DNA from: Anoplopoma fimbria
Taxonomy: Eukaryota; Chordata; Actinopteri; Perciformes; Anoplopomatidae
DNA: 64,000 nt
Assembly: GCF_027596085.1 (NCBI RefSeq)
Contig: NC_072449.1
Coordinates: 21,326,334 to 21,390,333 of the forward strand
Direction: 5' to 3'
The notes beneath the pieces were generated by a model. It was not told the origin of the DNA, did no database searches, and worked only from the letters and a program-made list of their open reading frames with translations. Within the stretch, counting starts at the first letter, position 1. Each line of letters starts with the position of its first letter. The position numbers and the translations under genes were made by a program. Below are positions 34,098-46,900 of this stretch, piece by piece.

Positions 34098-37000
34098 TCA
34101 TGTGAGATATTTACCCATCATTCCTTTCTTAATGTTTCTCTGAGGCTGTAGTAATATTATATAACATTTCGGCAAATAAATACAGAGCAACAGTCCAAAA
34201 CTGGAGGCTAATATAGCAAATACTTCCACAGCCACAGTGAACTTCCCAGGAGAGCTGACATAAGCTGGGATGAAAGAGATCCACACGGCCAAGAAGATCA
34301 GCATGCTGAAGGTGATGAGCTTTGCCTCATTGAAGGTATCAGGTAGCTTGCGACCAAGGAACGCCAGGATGTGGCAGACGAAGGCCAGTAGACCAATGTA
34401 GCCCAGGACCAGATAAAATCCAGGAGGCCATGGCTCCTTACACTCCACAATAATCTATGTTTGTCCAACAATACATAAATACAGATAAATCAACATGGAT
34501 AGTACAATTAGAATCAGGGTGTATATACGCATTTTAAATGATTATGTTTAGTTTCTTTCTGATCCCCATAACAAACATTAAAGCTCCTATGTGTAGGTAG
34601 GATTTGAACATATCTGACTTTGGCAACTCCTTATTGCATCAATAAAGACACTGTGGGATACTGTCATTCTTACTTTTCCAGTTGAGGCTTGGTAGTTTGA
34701 GTTCTTGAATGGGAAAGGAGGTGCACCCAAAAGACAACCAGCGCAGAGACAAATCTGGGGGGAAATGGAAAGATAAGCCATCCTCTTAAAACCAAGGAAA
34801 AATGTAAATGGTCAAAACTTGAGGTCCAATTAGTGGTGGTTCTTAAGCCCTCCCACCTGAGGAGCTGTAGTGCAGAGGATCATAGTCCGCTGTTGAGAGG
34901 GACCAAACAGCTTCAGGGCCCTCGAACCAGGTACATTAGCACGAAAGGCCAAGAGAACCACTATGGTCTTAACGAGTAGGCAGGAAAGACAGAGAACAAA
35001 GCTAATCCCAAATGCTGCCTGGCGGAGCCTGCATGTCCACACAGATGGCTGGCCAATGAACACCAGGGAACACAAGAAGCACAGCTTGAGGGACAGGAGG
35101 AGAAGGAAACTTATTTCTGAGTTGTTGGCCTTGACAATCGGTGTGGACCGGAAACGTTGAAAGACAGCAGTGACGATGGTTGTCAGGACAACGCCCAGCA
35201 GTGTGAGTGCGACCAGGATGATGCCCATGATGTCGTGGAAAGAGAGGAATTCATCGACCCCAGCAACGCATTTCACCTTGTCTTTGTCTGACCAGTAGTA
35301 TTCTGCACATTTGGTGCACTCGGTGGAACCTTTTTAGAGACACATACAGTGGACATACACTGTGTAAACACATACAAACTCAAACTCTACATTACAGTTT
35401 GCATTCATATAGTATGCCTTGAATGAATACGAAAATGATAAATGCGCCACCAGTCTGGTTGCTGATCTCTCCATCTGCACAGGGCAAACAATCAAAGCAA
35501 CAGTGGGGCTCTCCTCGACGTCTGGCCTGTCTGCTGCCAGGGGTGCATGGAGTACTACATAGAGATGAAGGCACCTGAAGAAATAAAGTATTAAATTACA
35601 CACCAAGATTTGCTTTGCAGCAGATAGATGCTTGGTGGAAAAAAATGTTGTTTACTGAATAAAACAGCTATTTTAATCAACAGCTAATATTTACAATGTC
35701 TTATCCTGTAAATAAACATAAATGTTTTTAGAGGACATATGACCCACCTGTGACTGTCCTGTGGTCCACACAATGGTGCTCTGCTCTATCTGCAACTGTT
35801 CTTTCAATGGAGCGGAACCATCATAGCTTCCCACTTTTATAAATCTAAACACAGCATAATATTATTCCAAAATCAGGCCAAACAACATATTTGACAATTT
35901 TGTATTGCAACTCATCTGAATGCTTAAAAAGCTACAACGTGTCCTCATACAAGGATTCGTGTGAAACGTTACTCCTCATTTTCCATGTGTTTTCATATTA
36001 AAGCCTGTAATACGTGTCAATTTTGGCTCATGACATGCATCATTTTTTTTCAAAATAAACTTCCATATTCACAGGAAACCCAGTTAAGTTGTGGCAACAA
36101 AGCTACTTGGTTAGGTTAAGGCAACAAACCCATTTAGTTAGGTTTAGGTGTAGGTCATTGTTTGGGTTAAAACAACTACGGAAGTGAGGTTAATGAAGTA
36201 CCTAATTTCTGTAACAAAAACATCAATACTGACTTCTTGTTTCACAAACAAGCTCTGATGGACACATCCACCTCCCCTCCTGCCCTTCTTGGTATTTGAT
36301 TTAGCGGTCTCTATACATCGTCATTCAAAATTACATGATTAACATACTAAAAAACTTTAAGGGATATCTTCCAGTTACGGTCCATTATTTTTTCGTGGTT
36401 TTGCGAGGAATGCTGGACCAGCCTGACAATAAACTAAATGAAATGCTTCTCAATCACGATTCCTTAAACACAATGGTATTCTTGTGTATTGAAGTATAAT
36501 ATTCCACCTAATTTTCCCCTTGCTGTCCTTCTGCCAGTTAATGATGTCATAGAGAGGGACCGGCTCTCCGTTGGAGTCAAAATAAACCTTCTCCTCAAAT
36601 TGGTTGGTGAAATTCACTGTCTTCAGATGATGCAGCAACTGTATGATAGGAAAAAAAAGAACTATGAGAAGAGAAAAACTCAAGGAAAAACTGAAATAAT
36701 AACATTGAATATTTTGTAGTAGTTTAACTTGCCTGACTAGAAGTGAATGATTCATGATTCTCACACATTCCGTAATGTTCTGCAGAATCACAGTTTAATA
36801 AAGTGTGAAGAGCATGGGCGATGGCGTATATCTACAGCTTTATAAACATTATAGGATACTCTGACCTGAGATACATCAGTAAAGCTGCTGTCAGTGTACC
36901 TCAGATCCTCTGAACCAGTGCATACAGGTTTTTCAGCAGTACTTTTATAGTTTTCATCAGCTGCTCCCTCAAATGTGCTTGGTTTTCCTACAACAGACCT

Positions 37001-39305
37001 GACCAAGGGCCCAGGAAGGTTTTGAGAGTCTGTTTTGTAACCAAAAGCATCCAATCCCATAAAGTTATCCACGGTATCTGCTTGATTTCTTTGGGATTGG
37101 TTTCCTCTAAACTCTAGCCTGCAGCTAAACAGCTCTTCCCAGAACATGTTGACAAATGCCATTCCAGGTTTGGGAGAAGGGCGGACATTCAACAGGAACT
37201 CTTTCAAGCCGGGGATCCTGACTCCAGGAAAGGAGAAGCCCAGCGTGCCCTCTAGGAGAGGGTGGAAGCTGGCTGAGGTCAGCAGATTAGCGGTCACCCA
37301 GGCTTCACTAGCTACCCACTGGATTCCTGTCACATTTCTCTGAGCCAGCTGGAAGATAAGGCATACTTAAATAAATCTGATAAGGCAAACAGATGAGCAT
37401 GAGCAACAACATTATTTATATAATCCTAATTCTCATATCATTACTTAAATGCTGAATAATATATAATTTTATGCTCATGCATATACATCGGTGATTAAGA
37501 GCCAATTCCCCTTGATGTAGTGACGCAAAATAGATCGTTTTTTGAGACAAAGAAATTATGTAGCATACAAGCCACTCCTGTGATTCTTTTTTTTTTTTTT
37601 ATCCAAGTCAAAAGTTGCCGATACAAAACAAGTCAGCCTTGAGAATCAAAAGGTTAAGAACACCTAATACAGAGTGCCTACCTCTAAGAAAAGGTCCAGC
37701 AGGTGTCCTTGCCTTCCAAAGACCACCACCACCATCGCAGTTGAACTCTGTAGCCTGTCTGCTATTTCTTGTATCTCGGCTGCTGTGGGTGATTTTGGGA
37801 TGGTCAAATGAAATGCCACACACCCACCTTGTTGTCTTAACTGGTTGGAAAATGCTTGGATTCCATATTGACTGTAGTCATCCTGAAATATATAAAGACC
37901 TCTTAAAAATCATGTTGGTATATTTATCTAATGGTGGTGTAAAAAGACAAACGCTTATCTCACCATAGTCCCTATTGTGCCAACCCAGAGCCAGCCTAAG
38001 AAGGTGACCAGCTGAACAAGACCTCTAACTTGAAAGAGATCACTCGGCACAGTCCGCAAGAATGACGGGTACATATACTTGTCAGTGAGACAGCTACAAG
38101 TGGCAAAATAACTCACCTATATGGAGATAAAGTTAACGTTAGTGAGATAAGACAGAAACAAAAAAGAAAAACCTTATCAAACATTGTTTCATGATTTATC
38201 ACCAAAAAACATGGTGGAAAGAAGATTATGTTTAAAAAAACAGTCTTTTCATTCCTTTCTTACCAGTGGAAGGTTGAAAGGGCCAAGGGTGTGAGCTGCA
38301 GCTCTGGTAGGGGAAGAGGATGCAAGGCCGATCACAGCCGACACAGAAGAATCAGACAGACATGAGGGTAAAGCTTGAGATTTTGTACTGCTATCTAATG
38401 TCTCCCCTGTTACATTTTCCTTTATGTCATTTCCATCATTTTCAGGATTGTGAGGCATTGCTTCATGCATTTCAGAGCCTCTCTTTTTCACTGTGATCAG
38501 TCTACTTTCCTTTCTTCTATTTTTTTCTCTTTTTACCCCCTTAGTTATAGTACTCCTGTCCTTTGACATATCTAATCTTTGTTCAATTTCTTCCATTTGT
38601 TTCACCTCACTCATCACAGCTTTGGATGGACTGAATAAAGACAAAAGAGTTCTCAGGCTGGTGTGGACATGATTACAGCTGTCCATAATTCTATAGCCAA
38701 GTTTAACACCTGGTAACAGGCTCGAATTACGGTTTATTTCCTCCACTGCAAACACCATGGTCATTATCCATCGGAAGGCCCTGTGGTTAAAGCTGCAGAG
38801 AAATGAATAAAGTTTAATGCAGTCTATAAAATTCACACTGAGACAGAAAACACAGTATCTCAGCAAAATATAAATCTGCATGTGAATAGTGTAGGATCAA
38901 TACAGATCTAATCACAGCAAAATACATTTATTTAAGACACTTTTTAGTTTAAAAATAAAATCAATTAAGAAAAATGAGGTGGGATTTCAGATTCCAACAG
39001 TATCCACACACTTACCCACTGCAAGGTGTGAGCTGAGGTTTGCTTTGGTAGCTTTGCTCTTGCATATGAGCATCATAATGCAGAGGGAAAAGCCCTCCAA
39101 TCACAACATCCCCTCCCGACTGCAGTGCCAGAGGCTCAATGTCCGTCAGTTTCACACAGTGAGGTAAACTCGAACCAACCCCACTCACTCCCTCATTCCC
39201 CACCATACTTCTCTCTAATCTTGGTTCTTCCCTGTCCTTCACATCAGAGAACACTGGAAAAAGAAAGCTAAATGAGGCCCAAAGAATCAGCCAGGGAGAA
39301 GTCAT
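34098..39305 (-). pseudogene. OlfC/V2R-like receptor, gene 3, frameshifted in exon 5
   Basis: Exons as placed: 39016-39305, 38264-38792, 37964-38116, 37682-37882, 36733-37348, 36508-36638, 35748-35844, 35451-35574, 34857-35329, 34674-34754, 34098-34454. Exon 5 is 616 nt where the other copies have 612. A 4-bp insertion near 36828-36834 (GCGTATATCTACAG against GCGTATACAG) shifts the frame, and a stop follows at 36788-36790. The predicted product is about 577 aa and lacks the cysteine-rich and membrane domains. All other exons and splice sites are intact and very close to gene 4, so the lesion looks recent. It could be a pseudogene, a null allele or a sequencing error. Confidence 0.8.
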
Positions 39306-39408
39306 AACAAGGTTATAATTCAATGTCCATACAGATCCCACGAAAACTGTCTGTTTAGGCGAGATGATGGTTCTCCAACATATGCTCTGAAAGGCTGATG
39401 ATGTAGAC

Positions 39409-39475
39409 TTTATAAAAACTATGATGCTTGCTGTATTTTATGGGTCATATGAGTCATTGCCAGATCAACCAATCA
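39409..39475 (-). promoter_or_regulatory. Gene 3 core promoter
   Basis: TATAAA on the minus strand at 39409-39414, 104 bp from the ATG, with the same upstream elements as the intact copies. Confidence 0.5.
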
Positions 39476-39710
39476 CAATCAAATGCAATGGCACAGGAGA
39501 GAGAACAACACGTGGAAGTATGAATCTTAGCGATGACGTTATTATTGAAATATTTTATCAGATAACATTTTTAGCTGTGACAAGCATCTCTAACTCAGTC
39601 TCTTGGTCTGTCAGCCAATCCACAAAAATGTCCCACCATTTAGCAGCCACAGTCTGCTCCAGGAGGCAGAAATTAGTCGGAAATTAGTCGTTTAGGCTTG
39701 TTTTAGGCTT

Positions 39711-40940
39711 GTCCCCCCCCCCCCCCCCAATTAGTCCCTTTCCGCACTGACAATAGATCTATCATTAATCCTTTAATTTACTATACAATGATACAAATGA
39801 TGAATTAATTAGTTTCAAATAAACACAGGGAGAGACTGTGATTTCCTATAAAAATGTACTGACACTACTCTAACCGATAAATCTAAAATATAACCATTCA
39901 GAGCGTTATCCAACACGAACTCTTGATCACATTCGGAGAAGTCAGTTTCCTACTTTGTGCAGCGTTGTCCTGATGACTTAGCCTTGGGCTCAGCTGGTTA
40001 TTGCTGCTCCAATGGGGTCAACACACGGCTTTCCAGCGGTTGTTGATTCCCGTTGGGAAGCGATAATTGCCGTTTGACAGAGTGCAGAAACGGTAGTTCT
40101 CAGCTGTCCTTGGATGTCCAACAAGTGGATTGGCAAAAGTCTCTGAAGTTCACACACTGCTGTTGCAAAGTGAACTAGAAAGCGGCCTACGGTATTGCCG
40201 TGCGCTTCAGGTCTTGATCCGCAGCAGCAGGTTCTTTATCCGACGAGGAGTATGAGCCGCAACTACTCGTTGTATACTTAAAATGAATCTCGTTTGGTCG
40301 ATTGACAGTTATTAAAGTTGATATCTCACGTGGGTTAACGGACGTACACTAAATCAAAAATAAGGCTTGCTCCAAAATCAATAAACTATAAGATACTCAA
40401 AAGGAGTTAAGAAGAAAAAGCATAAGAAAATAACTGCGATTCTCGAATAAAAATAAAGGGAGCGTGTATGAAGCTCCATAAACCAAACAATACGCACAAA
40501 AAACACGAAAAGAAACACGACAGAGGAAACGTCAACAGTTTTATCAACCCTGGGTGCGTGTCAACTAGAGGCGGGGTGAGGTGGTAACTAACGATACCTC
40601 ACCGCAGCTATTTCAAGTTTATTTGTCTCCTAATATTGGCGTACTCTTGCTTAGTAAATGAACTTATCTAACATCTTAAATGAATAAGTCACATACGTTC
40701 CCCCACTATGGACAATGATAATAAACCTTACACACGTATGGACTTGTATGTATACAAAAATGACATTTTAGTTACACATAGTTAATACACAGGATTTAAC
40801 AAAGATAATACAGAGACAAAAATGTGCATCTGTCTTACTAGCGTGTAAACATTTTATAATATCGCTAACATTTACTGTTTCTCTACCTGTTACTCATAAC
40901 CTTACGGTCCTTAAGAAGATATAGATCTTACAACCGATTG
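39711..40940. repeat. Array spacer block A, unit 4
   Basis: Starts with a poly-C tract of about 17, then conserved spacer. No coding signal. Confidence 0.65.
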
Positions 40941-40969
40941 TCGCTAGATGGCACTGTGGTCCCACAGTG
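40941..40969 (+). promoter_or_regulatory. CTCF-like site plus palindrome, unit 4
   Basis: Identical 15-mer at 40941-40955 with the overlapping 18-bp palindrome. Confidence 0.4.
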
Positions 40970-40989
40970 TTTCTAGCTGTCATCTAACA

Positions 40990-42299
40990 ATCAAGACCAT
41001 CTGCCATGATTACGGATCTGACTTATATTAATATTGGCCGCTGTGCCATGACTATGTATCTGTCATCTATCAATCCAGGCCGAGGTGCCATGACTGTATC
41101 TGTCATCTATCAATCCAGGCTGCCGTGCCATGACTATGTATCTGTCATCTTCAATCCAGGCTGCCGTGCCATGACTATGTATCTTTCATCCGTCAATCCA
41201 GGCCGCCGTGCCATGACTATGTATCTGTCATCTTCTAATCCATGATGCAGTGCCATGACTGTCCATCTATCTGTATATTTGTCTGTCTGGCTATCTATCC
41301 CATCAAACTATCTATCCATGTAACCATCTAGCCCATCATGCCCTGACTATGTATCTGTATCTATCTATCCAGGCCGCCATGCCCTGATTATGTATCTGTC
41401 TCTCTACCTATTTAGCTATAGTCCTGAATATGGATCCTTAATTTATCCATCCGAGCCGCTGTGCCCTGTCTATGGATCCATCCTCTATCAATCGAGGCTG
41501 CCGCGCCATGATTATGTATCTGTTAAGAATCAATCTGGGCCGCCTTGCTATGACTATGGCTCTGTCATCTATTAATTCAGACCGCCGCGCCATGACTATG
41601 TATCCGTCATCGATCAATCCAGGCTGCCTTGCCATGAACAACCATTCATCTGAATATCGGTCTGTCTGGCTATCTATCTATCCCATCTAGGCCATCTATC
41701 CATCTAACCATCGTGCGGTGACTACGGCTATGTCATCTAACCATCCACCCCATCGGGCCCTGACTATGGCACTGTCATCTAACCATCTAGCCCATTGTGC
41801 CCTGACTATGGCTCTGTCATCTAACCATCCACCCCATCGGGCCCTGACTATGGCACTGTCATCTAACCATCTAGCCCATTGTGCCCTGACTATGGCTCTG
41901 TCATCTAACCATCTAGCCCATCATGCCCTGACTATGGATCCGAAATCTATCCATCCGGGCCGCCGTGCCCTGACTATGGATCCCTCATTTATCCATCCAA
42001 GCTGCCGTGCCATGACTATTTATCTGTCATCTATCAATCCAGGCTGCCGTGCCATGAACATCCATCCATCTGTATATTTGTCTGTCTGGCTATCCACCCC
42101 ATCTAGGCTATCTATCCATCTAACCATCTAGCCCATCGTGCCGTGACTATGTATCTCTGTCTCTACCTATCTATCTATAGCCCTTACCATAGATCCATAA
42201 TCTATCCATCTGGGCCGCCGTGCCCTGACTATGGATCCTTAATTTATCCATCCGAGCTGCCGTGCCCTGTCTATGGATCCATCCTCTATCAATCAAGGC
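40990..42299. repeat. 42-bp minisatellite, unit 4
   Basis: About 1.3 kb of the same repeat. The TCTAACCATCTAGCCCAT subarray is at about 41718-41935. The 137-codon ORF across it is a repeat artefact. Confidence 0.9.
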
Positions 42300-42635
42300 C
42301 GCTTTATTCCAGGCAGTACACACAATAGGAAACCAGTCTCGGATCGACTCACGTGGAGAATCCGAAAGAACTCCTCCGAGGCCGCAGAGTCAGAATCCTC
42401 AGCCGGATGGGTGGCAGGGGTCTGGAGGAGGAATACTCGAAGGCTGAGGCAAGGCGGACAGGCAGAACCCCTCTGGGGAGCGAACAGGAGGACGACCAGG
42501 GAAGCGCCGACGGGACAGGCGGGACAGGAGTCGGCCGTGGTGCCGACGGGAGACAGGAGTCGGCCGTGGTGCCGACGGGACGACAGGAGTCGGCCGGGCG
42601 GCGGGACAGGAGTCGGCTGGGGCGCCGACGTGACA
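42300..42635 (-). mobile_element. Shortened LTR-like insertion, unit 4
   Basis: Keeps GCTTTATTCCAGGCAGTACA at the left, the CACGTGGAGAATCC segment, a few VNTR copies and the CGTGACA end. It lacks the TGTAACGGGTGTGG terminus and most of the 30-bp repeats. Confidence 0.55.
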
Positions 42636-43961
42636 GGCGGGCCTTGACTATGTATCCATCATGTATCCATCAGGGTAAGAATATCAAAGTAAGCCAATCG
42701 GAGGCAGAGTAAGTTTGGTCACTCTAGCTAAAACCTGTGTTAAAGGGACGTATACATGGATCTGCAATTGTTGAACCCCCAATAGGAATGCCCTCTGAAA
42801 TGACCTGTGATTGACAAGTCTCCAGTCACTGGCTACATTTCCTAAAGTCTTAAGTGCAGAAGTCCAGTTTCCTCTAAGACCATTTGAATTACAATCAGGC
42901 GGCAACTTTTTGTTCTGATAAGTGAAGCCAGTGCGGAATTGTCTTAAACTTGCTTTCTCTCTACTGGCCAACAGGGGACGTCTCCTCTGGTTTAAAAAAC
43001 AAGTCCAATTGTGTGGAAGTCAAGAGCAAAAGACCCTACTTCCCACTTGATTTATTACCTTCTTAAATCCAAGATGGAGATGGAAAGAGTGCCAGAACTT
43101 GAGGCTTCAAAATGGCAGTCCACACACCAATGGGTGATGGCGTGACTACGTCCACTTCTTATAAACAGTCTGTGATAACGTTATGCTGTAAGGTAATGAT
43201 GGGTTTTGTTTTTTGTTTTATTATTTCCCTCAGTGTTAACTTCTGGTATGCTTACATCAATATAGAGCCAAAGTACTTAACAAGCTGTTATCTATCCATA
43301 AGGCATTTCTCGCATTTCTACTATGGGAGACATTAACGTACCATAGCTTTAACTTGGCTAGTTGGAAATTACCAAAGTTCTTAATTAGACGTTTCAAGAC
43401 CATGAAAATGAATATATCACCGAAACTGAAATATCTCTTTAAATTGACCGAAGTAACCGCTTGACCCTCCAATTTAGTGGTTCAGTAAATTAGTAAGACG
43501 AGGCTTTTCATTCTGTTGGAAGCAGTAAAGCCCCAAAATCAAACTATCCACCTTACAAAATCCTACGCATTCATTAGTCTTCCAAGGGAACCCAATTTTT
43601 TTAGTATTTCATAAATGCAGAGTTACAGTATATAAGACATTGGTCAATTAACACAAATCAGGGATATTTGCAGCTTTTCTGGGAGGGTGCTGTGAATATG
43701 GTGCATGGACTACTTTATCTGTCGAGTTAAATGTATATTTCCAAAGAAACATTACAGGAAAAAGTGTCCACCACTTCAGACATAATAATTTACAGTAATG
43801 AGGCAAACTTTCCATCGGATAAAAATGAAACCCAGACCCATGTTTGTGTGGCATTTTATTTAGTTTCACATTAAAATTTAATTTCATAATTTCTCATTAA
43901 AAAGTCTGTGCTTTTGCTTGCTTGGTGTCCAATTAAAATGACCAGCCACAACATGTTGAGT
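42636..43961. repeat. Array spacer block B, unit 4
   Basis: Conserved spacer, dispersed repeat (about 42930-43190) and gene 4 3' flank, nearly identical to unit 3 from about 43370 on. No gene seen. Confidence 0.6.
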
Positions 43962-46900
43962 TCATGTGAGATATTTACCCATCATTCCTTTCTTAATGTT
44001 TCTCTGAGGCTGTAGTAATATTATATAACATTTCGGCAAATAAATACAGAGCAACAGTCCAAAACTGGAGGCTAATATAGCAAATACTTCCACAGCCACA
44101 GTGAACTTCCCAGGAGAGCTGACATAAGCTGGGATGAAAGAGATCCACACGGCCAAGAAGATCAGCATGCTGAAGGTGATGAGCTTTGCCTCATTGAAGG
44201 TATCAGGTAGCTTGCGACCAAGGAACGCCAGGATGTGGCAGACGAAGGCCAGTAGACCAATGTAGCCCAGGACCAGATAAAATCCAGGAGGCCATGGCTC
44301 CTTACACTCCACAATAATCTATGTTTGTCCAACAATACATAAATACAGATAAATCAACATGGATAGTACAATTAGAATCAGGGTGTATATACGCATTTTA
44401 AATGATTATGTTTAGTTTCTTTCTGATCTCCATAACAAACATTAAAGCTCCTATGTGTAGGTAGGATTTGAACATATCTGACTTTGGCAACTCCTTATTG
44501 CATCAATAAAGACACTGTGGGATACTGTCATTCTTACTTTTCCAGTTGAGGCTTGGTAGTTTGAGTTCTTGAATGGGAAAGGAGGTGCACCCAAAAGACA
44601 ACCAGCGCAGAGACAAATCTGGGGGGAAATGGAAAGATAAGCCATCCTCTTAAAACCAAGGAAAAATTGAAATGGTCAAAACTTGAGGTCCAATTAGTGG
44701 TGGTTCTTAAGCCCTCCCACCTGAGGAGCTGTAGTGCAGAGGATCATAGTCCGCTGTTGAGAGGGACCAAACAGCTTCAGGGCACTTGAACCAGGTACAT
44801 TAGCACGAAAAGCCAAGAGAACCACTATGGTCTTAACGAGTAGGCAGGAAAGACAGAGAACAAAGCTAATCCCAAATGCTGCCTGGCGGAGCCTACATGT
44901 CCACACAGATGGCTGGCCAATGAACACCAGGGAACACAAGAAGCACAGCTTGAGGGACAGGAGGAGAAGGAAACTTATTTCTGAGTTGTTGGCCTTGACA
45001 ATCGGTGTGGACCGGAAACGTTGAAAGACAGCAGTGACGATGGTTGTCAGGACAACGCCCAGCAGTGTGAGTGCGACCAGGATGATGCCCATGATGTCGT
45101 GGAAAGAGAGGAATTCATCGACCCCAGCAACGCATTTCACCTTGTCTTTGTCTGACCAGTAGTATTCTGCACATTTGGTGCACTCGGTGGAACCTTTTTA
45201 GAGACACATACAGTGGACATACACTGTGTAAACACATACAAACTCAAACTCTACATTACAGTTTGCATTCATATAGTATGCCTTGAATGAATACGAAAAT
45301 GATAAATGCGCCACACCAGTCTGGTTGCTGATCTCTCCATCTGCACAGGGCAAACAATCAAAGCAACAGTGGGGCTCTCCTCGACGTCTGGCCTGTCTGC
45401 TGCCAGGGGTGCATGGAGGACTACATAGAGATGAAGGCACCTGAAGAAATAAAGTATTAAATTACACACCAAGATTTGCTTTGCAGCAGATAGATGCTTG
45501 GTGGAAAAAATTGTTGTTTACTGAATAAAACAGCTATTTTAATCAACAGCTAATATTTACAATGTCTTATCCTGTAAATAAACATAAATGTTTTTAGAGG
45601 ACATATGACCCACCTGTGACTGTCCTGTGGTCCACACAATGGTGCTCTGCTCTATCTGCAACTGTTCTTTCAATGGAGCGGAACCATCATAGCTTCCCAC
45701 TTTTATAAATCTAAACACAGCATAATATTATTCCAAAATCAGGCCAAACAACATATTTGACAATTTTGTATTGCAATTCATCTGAATGCTTAAAAAGCTA
45801 TGTGTCCTCATACAAGGATTCGTGTGAAACGTTACTCCTCATTTTCCATGTGTTTTCATACAAAAGCCTGCAATACGTGTCAATTTTGGCTCGTGACATG
45901 CATCATTTTTTTTCAAAATAAACTTCCATATTCACAGGAAACCCAGTTAAGTTGTGGCAACAAAGCTACTTGGTTAGGTTAAGGCAACAAACCCATTTAG
46001 TTAGGTTTAGGTGTAGGTCATTGTTTGGGTTAAAACAACTACGGAAGTGAGGTTAATGAAGTACCTAATTTCTGTAACAAAAACATCAATACTGACTTCT
46101 TGTTTCACAAACAAGCTCTGATGGACACATCCACCTCCCCTCCTGCCCTTCTTAGTATTTGATTTAGCGGTCTCTATACATCGTCATTCAAAATTACATG
46201 ATTAACATACTAAAAAACTTTGAGGGATATCTTCCAGTTACGGTCCATTCTTTTTTCGTGGTTTTGCGATGAATGCTGGACCAGCCTGTCAATAAACTAA
46301 ATGAAATGCTTCTCAATCACGATTCCTTAAACACAATGGTATTCTTGTGTATTGAAGTATAATATTCCACCTAATTTTCCCCTTGCTGTCCTTCTGCCAG
46401 TTAATGATGTCATAGAGAGGGACCGGCTCTCCGTTGGAGTCAAAATAAACCTTCTCCTCAAATTGGTTGGTGAAATTCACTGTCTTCAGATGATGCAGCA
46501 ACTGTATGAAAGAAAGAAAAAAAGAACTATGAGGAGAGAAAAACTCAAGGAAAAACTGAAATAATAACATTGAATATTTTGTAGTAGTTTAACTTGCCTG
46601 ACTAGAAGTGAATGATTCATGATTCTCACACATTCCGTAATGTTCTGCAGAATCACAGTTTAATAAAGTGTGAAGAGCATGGGCGATGGCGTATACAGCT
46701 TTATAAACATTATAGGATACTCTGACCTGAGATACATCAGTAAAGCTGCTGTCAGTGTACCTCAGATCCTCTGAACCAGTGCATACAGGTTTTTCAGCAG
46801 TACTTTTATAGTTTTCATCAGCTGCTCCCTCAAATGTGCTTGGTTTTCCTACAACAGACCTGACCAAGGGCCCAGGAAGGTTTTGAGAGTCTGTTTTGTA

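Noticed and set aside
41718..42131. 14-residue repeat proteins from the minisatellite (also at 9495-9914, 62-62.4 kb and elsewhere)
   Set aside because: The 42-bp unit keeps frames open by arithmetic. Both strands are open and no start, splice or domain signal is conserved.
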